A DNA stretch of 17,222 bases from JBDSEG01 sp039920165 (lineage in GTDB: Bacteria > Pseudomonadota > Gammaproteobacteria > Burkholderiales > Burkholderiaceae_C), in assembly GCA_039920165.1 (NCBI GenBank), contig JBDSEG010000141.1, forward strand, positions 1 to 17,222, read 5' to 3'. A model generated the notes under the pieces. The model saw only the letters and a program-made list of their open reading frames with translations, was not told the origin of the DNA and made no database searches. Made by a program: the position numbers and the translations under genes. Each line of letters opens with the position of its first letter. Position 1 is the stretch's first letter. Shown piece after piece: positions 8,815 through 14,985 of the stretch.

Positions 8815-9618
8815 ATGGGTGTGCAGCAGCGAAACAACGTCCAGGTCTTCGGCTCCGGCCCGACGACGATGGTCTTCGGGCACGGCTTCGGCTGCGACCA
8901 GCATATGTGGCGGCTGCTCGCCCCCGTATTCGCGCAGCGCTTCCGCATTGTCGCCTTCGACCTGGTCGGCAGCGGGAAGTCCGACCTGACGGCCTACGAC
9001 TACGACAAATATTCGAGTCTGCAGGGCCACGCCGACGATGTGCTCGAAATCATCGACGAGTTCGCGAGCGGGCCGGTGATCTTCGTCGGCCACTCGGTCA
9101 GCGCCATGATCGGCATGCTGGCCGATCTGAAGGCCCCCCAGCGCTTCAAGGCCCACATGATGATCGGGCCGTCGCCCTGCTATATCAACGACGGCGACTA
9201 TGTCGGCGGCTTCACGCGCGCTGATATCGATTCGCTGCTCGAGACGATGGAGAGCAACTACCTCGGCTGGTCGAGCACGATGGCGCCCGCGATCATGGGC
9301 GCACCGGGCCAGCCCGAACTCGCCGTCGAGCTGACCAACAGCTTTTGCCGCACCGACCCCGATATCGCCAAGCATTTCGCGCGCGTCACGTTTCTCTCGG
9401 ACAACCGCAGCGACCTGCGCCGGCTCACCACGCCCACCCTCGTCGTGCAATGCAGCGACGACCTGATCGCCCCGATGGATGTCGGCCGGTATCTGAAATC
9501 GACGCTTCCAGCGTGCACGCTGGAGGTGATCGAGAACGTAGGCCACTGCCCGCACCTGAGCGCGCCCTGCGCCAGCGTCGATGCGATGAACCGGTTTCTG
9601 CCGACGGTCGGCTGCTGA
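8815..9618 (+). CDS. RsbQ-like alpha/beta hydrolase
   Basis: This is a 267-residue protein, nearly the length of Bacillus RsbQ (269). The catalytic triad is in RsbQ positions: Ser94 in GHSVSAMIG, Asp216 in SDDLIAP, and His244 in ENVGHCPHLS. The oxyanion segment is GHGFGCDQHMW (22-32), and FDLVGSGKSD (48-57) is also typical of the RsbQ/KAI2/D14 group. These proteins bind and may cleave a small hydrophobic ligand. RsbQ itself acts with the PAS domain of the phosphatase RsbP. Here the next gene, starting 20 nt after the stop, encodes a PAS-histidine kinase. I chose the ATG at 8815 because it has a GGAG 10 nt upstream and gives the RsbQ-like N-terminus; an in-frame ATG at 8764 would add 17 residues of no visible homology. 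Cytoplasmic, no signal peptide. Confidence 0.88.
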   Translation: MGVQQRNNVQVFGSGPTTMVFGHGFGCDQHMWRLLAPVFAQRFRIVAFDLVGSGKSDLTAYDYDKYSSLQGHADDVLEIIDEFASGPVIFVGHSVSAMIGMLADLKAPQRFKAHMMIGPSPCYINDGDYVGGFTRADIDSLLETMESNYLGWSSTMAPAIMGAPGQPELAVELTNSFCRTDPDIAKHFARVTFLSDNRSDLRRLTTPTLVVQCSDDLIAPMDVGRYLKSTLPACTLEVIENVGHCPHLSAPCASVDAMNRFLPTVGC

Positions 9619-9638
9619 AGCTGCGCGCGGCGGTGCAG

Positions 9639-10829
9639 ATGGAATCCGGCCCGCACGACGGGTTCGATCACGCGCCCTGCGGGCTGCTGGTCACCGATGC
9701 CGACGGAACCATTCGGCGCAGCAATGCGACGCTCGCGCGCTGGCTCGGCTACGCCGCGAACGATCTGGTCGACGTGCGTACCTTCCAGAGCCTGCTCACG
9801 ATGGGCGGGCGCATCTTCCAGCAGACGCACTGGGCGCCGCTCCTGCAGCTGCAGGGCTCGGTCGCCGAGGTGCATCTGGACATGCTGCATCGCGACGGCC
9901 GCACGCTGCCGATGATCATGAATGCGGTGCGTCGCGACGACGGCGGGCCGGTGCGCCACGAGATCGCGGTCTTCGTGACCGAGGAGCGGCACCGATTCGA
10001 GCGCGAGCTGATCGCCGCGCGCAAGCGCGCCGAGGAACTGCTCGCGAACCAGCGCGCAGCGCAGCGCGCGCTCGAGGATGCGCAGGCGCAGCTCAATGTG
10101 GAACGCGACCATGCGACCGACCGCGCGCACTTCGCCGAGCAGCTGGTGGGCATCGTGAGCCACGACCTTCGCAACCCGCTGTCAGCGATCAAGCTCAACG
10201 CGGCCCTGCTCGGACGCGAGGCGCTGAGCTCGCAGCAGTCACGCGCGCTGGCCCGGATCGACAGTTCGAGCGCCCGCGCGCAGCGCCTGATCGCCGACCT
10301 GCTCGATTTCACACAGGCCCGCATCGGCCGCGGCCTTCGCGTCGTGCCGGCCGTGAACGACCTGCACGGCGTGGTGCGCGACGCCATCGAGGAACTGCGC
10401 GTCGTCTTTCCCAACCGGCAACTGGTCCACGAGGAAGCCGGCACCGGCGAGGCCCGCTTCGATGCCGATCGCGTGATGCAGTTGCTCGGTAACCTGGTCG
10501 CCAATGCGGTCGCCTATGGCGACGGGGGGACCCCGGTCCGCGTCCGTTCGACCAACGAGGAGGCGACGACCCGGATCGAGGTGCACAACGCCGGCCGGCC
10601 GATAGACCCGGCCTTGCAGTCCACGCTGTTCGACGCAATGACGCGGGGCATCGCGAACGCGCGGGCGGACAACCCGAACCGCAGCATCGGCCTGGGATTG
10701 TTCATCGTGCGCGAGATTGCGCGCGCGCACGCTGGCGAGGCCGCGGTACGGTCCGACGCCGACCACGGCACGAGCTTCGTCGCGTCGTGGCCGCGCGTGG
10801 CGCCAGCGCGGGCCGCCGGCGGCGGCTGA
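9639..10829 (+). CDS. PAS-domain sensor histidine kinase, soluble, partner of the RsbQ-like hydrolase
   Basis: This is a 396-residue cytoplasmic kinase. A PAS domain fills about residues 5-112, beginning FDHAPCGLLVTDADGTI and containing GGRIFQQTHWAPLLQLQG, a variant I associate with PAS domains near alpha/beta hydrolases. A charged, probably coiled-coil linker follows (about 113-170), then the HisKA box IVSHDLRNPLSAIKLN with phospho-acceptor His175. The N box LGNLVANAVAYGDGG is near residue 285, and the G2 box SIGLGLFIVREIARAHAG near 350. There is no transmembrane segment and no receiver domain, and no response regulator is in the window, so it is an orphan kinase. The ATG at 9639 is 20 nt after the hydrolase stop; an in-frame GTG at 9633 is also possible. 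The ribosome site is weak, suggesting coupling to the hydrolase gene. Confidence 0.9.
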   Translation: MESGPHDGFDHAPCGLLVTDADGTIRRSNATLARWLGYAANDLVDVRTFQSLLTMGGRIFQQTHWAPLLQLQGSVAEVHLDMLHRDGRTLPMIMNAVRRDDGGPVRHEIAVFVTEERHRFERELIAARKRAEELLANQRAAQRALEDAQAQLNVERDHATDRAHFAEQLVGIVSHDLRNPLSAIKLNAALLGREALSSQQSRALARIDSSSARAQRLIADLLDFTQARIGRGLRVVPAVNDLHGVVRDAIEELRVVFPNRQLVHEEAGTGEARFDADRVMQLLGNLVANAVAYGDGGTPVRVRSTNEEATTRIEVHNAGRPIDPALQSTLFDAMTRGIANARADNPNRSIGLGLFIVREIARAHAGEAAVRSDADHGTSFVASWPRVAPARAAGGG

Positions 10830-11084
10830 GCGTCTTCCTCGAAACTCCCATTCGATCACCCGGTCATCGCTGGCGGCGCCCGCTTCAAGGTAAGTTCGGA
10901 ACGCGCCAGCTGGGCGACTGGCAAATCGGCAATTCCTCGGGCCGCGTTCTCTTCACGACGCGCGCGACACATTTCGCGCCGTCGCGGAAACTGCTCGCTT
11001 AATGTGGAAGACACCGCCAGCCGAGCGCACCGAGGCGTGGCCTGACACCGGCCGGCGGATCGAACGCAACGGATCGTTGTTCGA
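10830..11084. other. Non-coding stretch downstream of the kinase, next to the IS110 relic
   Basis: These 255 bp carry no gene I can support. An imperfect nested hairpin is visible: outer arms GAACGCG (10899-10905) and CGCGTTC (10943-10949), inner arms GCCAG (10905-10909) and CTGGC (10918-10922). No T-run follows. The part nearest the transposase relic may be former element end sequence, but no target duplication or terminal repeat was recognised. Confidence 0.4.
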
Positions 11085-11448
11085 TCAGGCGGTTGCGAAC
11101 TCGGGCTCGAAGCCGTTCTTGCGCAGCCTCTTGATAGAGCGGTGCGTTGCGGGCCGCGCTCAACGCCACGTGGTCGACGCTCCTGTCTTGGCAGGGGGTG
11201 CCGCTGGCGAGCATGGCGTAGGTGGTGCGCAGCATCTTTTGCGCTAGTGCGACGATGGATTTCTTGTGACGCTTGCGTAGGGCCAGCGAGTCGAACTTGG
11301 CTTTCAGCGCGCAGCGCGTTCGGGCCGCGGCTTGCGCGAACTCGCACAACAGCCGACGCACCCAGGCGTACCCCTTCGGACTCGCCCGCTCCTGCACTTA
11401 CTTGCACCCTCATGGTCGCCCGGGCAGATTCCCACCCAGGACGCCAGC
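11085..11448 (-). pseudogene. IS110-family transposase relic (C-terminal part, frameshifted, with stop codons)
   Basis: On the minus strand the segment KGYAWVRRLLCEFAQAAART, then RKRHKKSIVALAQKMLRTTYAML and VDHVALSAARNAP, is the C-terminal (Transposase_20) region of IS110-family transposases. At about 11131-11142 the frame shifts: after RNAP the expected ending continues in another frame as IKRLRKNGFEPEFATA with a TGA at 11087-11085, consistent with a 2-nt loss. Upstream in the same frame as fdhD there are two stops (TGA at 11412-11410, TAA at 11400-11398). A PG and a KG are separated by 14 codons across these stops, matching the spacing I recall in intact relatives. The N-terminal RuvC-like DEDD domain is missing. 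The fragment cannot make a working transposase. Confidence 0.75.
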
Positions 11449-12282
11449 CGTTCGGGCCGGCTCGGGCTCCGCATCGAACCGCTCGAATCCGCTGTAGCAA
11501 ATGAAGTGCCGGTTCGTCGCCCGGCCGAAGAGGGTCATGCCGAGCTGGTTCGCGAGGGCGTACCCCATCTGCGTGATTCCGCTGCGTGAGACGATGATGG
11601 GAACGCCCATCTGCGCTGACTTGATGACCATCTCGCTGGTCAGCCGGCCGGTCGTATAGAAGATCTTGTCGTTGCCTTCGACCTCGTTCAACCACATCCA
11701 GCCGGCGATGGTGTCGATCGCGTTGTGGCGTCCGACATCCTCGACGAAGCTCAACAGCCCGGCGCGATGGAAGAGCGCGCAGCCGTGCACCGATCCGGCC
11801 GATTTGTAGGTGCTCTCCTGACGGCGGATCGAGTCGAGCAGCCCGTACAGGGTCGACTGCGCGATGCGTGCCGCCGGATCGTCGGCGAGGGGCAGACGCA
11901 GCGTATCGAGCTCGTTCATGAGGTCGCCGAAGACCGTGCCCTGGCCGCAGCCCGTCGTCACGACGCGCTTGGCGGTCTTCTGGTCGAAGCGCTCGATGCC
12001 GGCGCGCGTCTTGACCGCGGCGGCCTCGACGTCCCAGTCGACGGTGATCGAATCGATCTCGTCGAGGCGGTCGACCAGCCGCTGGTTGCGCAGATAGCCG
12101 AGCACCAGCCATTCGGGCGCGGCGCCGAGCGTCATGAGCGTGACCAGTTCGCGGTTGTCGACGAAGACGGTCAGCGCGCGCTCGGCCGGGATCGATACGG
12201 TGCGCGTGGCGCCGTATTCGTCGCGCACCGCGATCTCGTGCATCAAGGGCGCGCGGGCCTGTGTCAGGCGGGGCAGAGTCAT
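11410..12282 (-). CDS. fdhD: Formate dehydrogenase accessory sulfurtransferase FdhD
   Basis: The 290-residue protein delivers sulfur from a cysteine desulfurase to the bis-MGD molybdenum cofactor, a step needed for active formate dehydrogenase. Visible signatures are RELVTLMTLGAAPEWLVLGYL, VVTTGCGQGT, SVHGCALF, FVEDVGRHNAIDTIAGW, KIFYTTGRLTSEMVIKSAQMG and VSRSGITQMG, all characteristic of FdhD. Cys112 is the conserved sulfur-carrying cysteine; the second cysteine of the E. coli CxxC loop is Gly115 here. The C-terminus continues about 12 residues beyond the normal end into sequence that looks like a transposase relic. The ATG at 12282 is chosen (alternative ATG at 12243); neither has a strong ribosome site. 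It is separated from the formate dehydrogenase subunit genes by an intrinsic terminator, so it may be transcribed separately or by read-through. Confidence 0.93.
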   Translation of the reverse strand: MTLPRLTQARAPLMHEIAVRDEYGATRTVSIPAERALTVFVDNRELVTLMTLGAAPEWLVLGYLRNQRLVDRLDEIDSITVDWDVEAAAVKTRAGIERFDQKTAKRVVTTGCGQGTVFGDLMNELDTLRLPLADDPAARIAQSTLYGLLDSIRRQESTYKSAGSVHGCALFHRAGLLSFVEDVGRHNAIDTIAGWMWLNEVEGNDKIFYTTGRLTSEMVIKSAQMGVPIIVSRSGITQMGYALANQLGMTLFGRATNRHFICYSGFERFDAEPEPARTAGVLGGNLPGRP

Positions 12283-12294
12283 GCGGTCACTGTA

Positions 12295-12319
12295 GGGAAA
12301 AACCGGCGCCGGGAAAAAC
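12295..12319. repeat. Short tandem direct repeat upstream of fdhD
   Basis: GGGAAAAAC occurs at 12295-12303 and again at 12311-12319, a 16-bp period, with the palindrome CCGGCGCCGG (12303-12312) in between. The left-hand copy lies 13 nt before the fdhD ATG. The right-hand copy forms part of the T-run of the terminator on the minus strand. It may be an operator or simply a duplicated end of the terminator. Confidence 0.35.
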
Positions 12320-12343
12320 AAAGGGCTGCGTCGCGCGCAGCCC
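12311..12343 (-). terminator. Intrinsic terminator after the formate dehydrogenase subunit genes
   Basis: Read on the minus strand, 8-nt arms GGGCTGCG and CGCAGCCC (12343-12336 and 12330-12323) enclose a 5-nt loop. They are followed by TTTGTTTTT (12322-12314). It lies 27 nt after the stop of the small exported protein gene and about 30 nt before the fdhD start, so it should end most transcripts of the fdh operon. Confidence 0.75.
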
Positions 12344-12370
12344 AAATTCCGCTCGAACAAGAAGCGGCGG

Positions 12371-12778
12371 CTACTTGGTGCCGCCCTTGATCCCGCCCTT
12401 GATCTCCGCCTCGGTGGCCTTGCTGCTGGGCGCACCGACGACAGTGCCCGGCGGCGAGTGCGCGCCCGCGGCCTCGAGCGGCTTCGGCGCCTCGACCATG
12501 ACGAAGGGTCCGGGGTCGGTACACGCCGGCGTCGCCACGGGAGCTGACGCGGCGCCTCCCGCCGATTTCGCGCTCGCCAGGTAGCGCGTCGCCAGCTTGT
12601 CGGTCACCAGGCACAGCTTGAACGCCCCGACCTTGTCCGCCCAGGCACCGCGCGCCGCCGTCTCGAGCGACTTGGCCTTGGCCTCTTCGCTCAAGGGCGG
12701 CAGCTTGGCATTCACGCCCGCAGCGCCGAAGGCGAGGAGCAGGGCCGCGGCGCCGGGCGCCGTCAGGGGGAATCGCAT
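12371..12778 (-). CDS. Small exported protein of unknown function in the formate dehydrogenase operon
   Basis: This is a 135-residue protein with a clear Sec signal peptide: a short positive start, then PGAAALLLAFGAAG and a likely cut after VNA (residue 24). The mature part is Ala/Lys rich and starts KLPPLSEEAKAKSLETAARGAWADKV. It has two cysteines, one in FKLCLVTDKLATRYL and one in PACTDPGPFV, which could form a disulfide. The C-terminal third is low-complexity (Pro, Ala, Gly) ending IKGGIKGGTK. The ATG at 12778 has TGAGGT 6 nt upstream; an in-frame ATG at 12790 is the alternative. It follows the gamma subunit gene by 34 nt and precedes a terminator, so it is the last gene of the transcript. 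I do not recognise a characterised family. A periplasmic role with formate dehydrogenase is inferred from position only. Confidence 0.78.
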   Translation of the reverse strand: MRFPLTAPGAAALLLAFGAAGVNAKLPPLSEEAKAKSLETAARGAWADKVGAFKLCLVTDKLATRYLASAKSAGGAASAPVATPACTDPGPFVMVEAPKPLEAAGAHSPPGTVVGAPSSKATEAEIKGGIKGGTK

Positions 12779-12812
12779 GGGTGACCTCATCGGGAAGGAT
12801 GTCTCGGGGATG

Positions 12813-14066
12813 TCAGGATCGCGCCGCCGCGCGCACCGTCGCGGCACCCGGCGCCGTGCGGGCCGAGCGCTGCGCGGGAATCCTGCCGGCGCGGATATCG
12901 TCATACCAGATCGCGTGATGTTCCTCGGCCCAGCCCTCGTCGACCTGGCCGGTCTTCATGGCTGCGTACGCGCCCTTCATGCCGAGCGTTCCGATATAGA
13001 TGTGGCCCGCAAACAGGCACATCATGAAGACCGCCGCAATCGCGTGAACCATGTGCGCGACCTGCATGTCGCCGCGCAGATAGGCCAGGCCCGGCAACAG
13101 CTGGTCCAGAACCAGGCCGGAGACGACGACGATCACGCCGAGGAAGAAGACGCCGGCCCAGAAGACGATCTTCTCGCCCGCATTGAAGCGCGGCGAAGGC
13201 GGCTCGGCGCCGCCGAACAAACCGCCGCCGCGCTTGATCCACTGCCAGTCCGCGGGGCTCGGCAGGTTGTCGCGAACAAAGGTGAAGAAGATGATCACCA
13301 GCGAGACGGCGAACAGCGGTCCAGCGAAATTGTGCAGGGTCTTGAGTGCATAGGTGAGCCAGCCGAACAAGGTGTGCCCGATGATCGGCATCAGGACGAA
13401 CTTGCCGAATGCCATCGTCAGACCGGACACCGCGAGGACGACGAAGGCGATCGCATTGCTCCAGTGCGCGGCGCGTTCGAAATACGTGAAGCGCTCGATC
13501 ATTCGGCCGGTGTGGCGCTCGTGCCCACCAAGCGGTCCGCGGGTGAAATAGAACAGCGCGAGCGCGACCAGCGTGATGATGAAGAGGGCGCCGCCGTACG
13601 GAACGACCCAGTTGTTACGCACCTGCCGCCAGGCTTCGCCTGCATTCGTGACCAGCGAGCCGGGGTATTGGACAAAGGGCTGGATCAGCACACCCTTCTC
13701 GGCGCCGGGCAGGTTGCTGATGCCGCTCTGGTAGCCCGATTCGCGCACCGCGCGCCAGAACGGCGCGTTGTTGCCGGGCTGCGATTTGGCGCGCTGTGCA
13801 TTGGTCTCGGCGGGTTGCGGCAGCGGCGCTGCGACATACGCGGCAGGCGCCGGCGACGCTGAGAGCTGGCGCGGAACCGGCGTCGGATCGATCTGTGGCT
13901 TGGCATCCGTCGCGGCACTCGCGGCGGCCATCGGCGCCATGGCCGCACTCGCTCCCGGCGCAGCCGCTGCCGAGGCCGCCTCGGACTGGGCCCAGGCCGC
14001 ACCGGCCGCGAATTGCAGGACGGCCAGCGCGAAACCGGCACCGCAACGAATCAAGGTGGAATGCAT
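12813..14066 (-). CDS. Formate dehydrogenase gamma subunit (cytochrome b556)
   Basis: This 417-residue membrane subunit carries electrons from the Fe-S subunit to the quinone pool. After an N-terminal signal-like segment (residues 1-26, cut near AAWA-QS) comes an Ala/Pro-rich periplasmic stretch and a soluble region. The cytochrome b core then shows a first membrane helix (VVPYGGALFIITLVALALFYF), FERAAHWSNAIAFVVLAVSGLTM, LFGWLTYALKTLHNFAGPLFAVSLVIIFF, FWAGVFFLGVIVVVSGLVL and MVHAIAAVFMMCLFAGHIYIG. The histidines in these helices are candidate haem ligands. E. coli FdnI is only 217 residues; the long N-terminal extension is common in betaproteobacterial versions as far as I recall. The ATG at 14066 is 13 nt after the lipoprotein gene stop. 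Confidence 0.92.
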   Translation of the reverse strand: MHSTLIRCGAGFALAVLQFAAGAAWAQSEAASAAAAPGASAAMAPMAAASAATDAKPQIDPTPVPRQLSASPAPAAYVAAPLPQPAETNAQRAKSQPGNNAPFWRAVRESGYQSGISNLPGAEKGVLIQPFVQYPGSLVTNAGEAWRQVRNNWVVPYGGALFIITLVALALFYFTRGPLGGHERHTGRMIERFTYFERAAHWSNAIAFVVLAVSGLTMAFGKFVLMPIIGHTLFGWLTYALKTLHNFAGPLFAVSLVIIFFTFVRDNLPSPADWQWIKRGGGLFGGAEPPSPRFNAGEKIVFWAGVFFLGVIVVVSGLVLDQLLPGLAYLRGDMQVAHMVHAIAAVFMMCLFAGHIYIGTLGMKGAYAAMKTGQVDEGWAEEHHAIWYDDIRAGRIPAQRSARTAPGAATVRAAARS

Positions 14067-14079
14067 GATGGCGATCGGC

Positions 14080-14310
14080 TCAACGCACGTAGTCGTTCTG
14101 GGCCTGGTTGCGCTTGCGCAACTGCTCTTCCCACGCGGCCTTGTCGCCCACTTTCCACCCCGGCGCGGTGAATGCCGGGGTGGCCGCGTCGGAGGTGATC
14201 CAGGCTGCCGTATCGACCTTCTTGCGGCCTGCCTCGGCCGTCTGCACGCGTTCCGCGCAACCGCTGAAAACAAGCATGATCAGGACCAGCCCCGCGGCGC
14301 GGCAGATCAC
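14080..14310 (-). CDS. Small putative lipoprotein within the formate dehydrogenase operon
   Basis: This is a 76-residue protein. The N-terminus ICRAAGLVLIMLVFSGC is a short lipoprotein signal with the lipobox cysteine at residue 18; the residue at -3 is Phe rather than the preferred Leu. The mature part is about 59 residues with Trp-rich patches: KKVDTAAWITSD, FTAPGWKVGDKAAWEEQL and RKRNQAQNDYVR. The GTG start at 14310-14308 overlaps the TGA of the beta subunit gene (GTGA) and has GAGGTG 5 nt upstream, so start choice is well supported. It lies between the beta and gamma subunit genes, which suggests a part in assembly or stability of the membrane complex. I recall similar small proteins in fdh clusters of related bacteria, but no function is known to me. 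Confidence 0.78.
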   Translation of the reverse strand: MICRAAGLVLIMLVFSGCAERVQTAEAGRKKVDTAAWITSDAATPAFTAPGWKVGDKAAWEEQLRKRNQAQNDYVR

Positions 14311-14939
14311 CGCTTCACCTCGCCCGGGGCAGGCGCGGCCTGGCTGGTTTGGGTCGGCCGACCGTAGGCGGTGCCCCAGCCCCAGACCTCGCTGCCCTTG
14401 CCCCGGTTGAGCACGCGGGTGCGGAAGATATCGGCTACCACATCGCCGTCGCCGCCGAGCAGCGCCTTGGTCGAGCACATCTCGGCGCACGCCGGCAGCT
14501 TGCCTTCCGAGAGGCGGTTGCGGCCGTATTTGGCATTCTCGGCATCGCTGCCGTTCGCCTCGGGACCGCCGGCGCAGAAGGTGCACTTGTCCATCTTGCC
14601 GCGCAGCCCGAAAGTGCCGTTGCTCGGAAACTGCGGCGCGCCGAACGGGCAGGCATACGAACAGTAGCCGCAGCCGATGCAGACGTCTTTGTCGTGCAGC
14701 ACCACGCCCTCTTCGGTGCGATAGAAGCAGTCGACCGGGCACACCGCCATGCACGGCGCGTCCGAGCAGTGCATGCACGCGACCGAGATGCTCTTCTCGC
14801 CCGAGGCGCCGTCGTTCAGCGTGACGACGCGGCGCCGGTTGACGCCCCACGGCACGTTGTTCTCGGCCTTGCAGGCGGTGACGCAGCCGTTGCATTCGAT
14901 GCAGCGCTCGGCGTCGCAGATAAATTTCATTCTTGCCAT
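14307..14939 (-). CDS. Formate dehydrogenase beta subunit, 4x[4Fe-4S] protein
   Basis: This 210-residue electron-transfer subunit has four ferredoxin-type clusters. The cysteine groups are C13/C16/C19/C23, C55/C58/C63/C67, C87/C90/C93/C97 and C119/C122/C151/C155, in the layout of the FdnH/FdoH family. It accepts electrons from the molybdenum-containing alpha subunit and passes them to cytochrome b. Unlike E. coli FdnH (294 residues) it has no C-terminal transmembrane anchor and ends with a short Pro/Ala-rich tail, so membrane attachment must come from the gamma subunit. The ATG at 14939 has GGAG 6 nt upstream; an ATG at 14930 is a weaker alternative. It starts 46 nt after the alpha subunit stop. 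Confidence 0.94.
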   Translation of the reverse strand: MARMKFICDAERCIECNGCVTACKAENNVPWGVNRRRVVTLNDGASGEKSISVACMHCSDAPCMAVCPVDCFYRTEEGVVLHDKDVCIGCGYCSYACPFGAPQFPSNGTFGLRGKMDKCTFCAGGPEANGSDAENAKYGRNRLSEGKLPACAEMCSTKALLGGDGDVVADIFRTRVLNRGKGSEVWGWGTAYGRPTQTSQAAPAPGEVKR

Positions 14940-14985
14940 GGAAGTCTCCGGGGGCGGCAGGTCGGGGTGATGCGGTTCGCGCCGG

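Noticed and set aside
10999..11397. A functional 132-residue protein from a GTG start
   Set aside because: The sequence is the C-terminal part of an IS110 transposase with a frameshifted end and no catalytic domain; it is a relic.
12597..13862. Plus-strand open frame of 421 codons
   Set aside because: It spans antisense of the small exported protein, the gap and the cytochrome b subunit; its translation looks like mirrored membrane-protein sequence.
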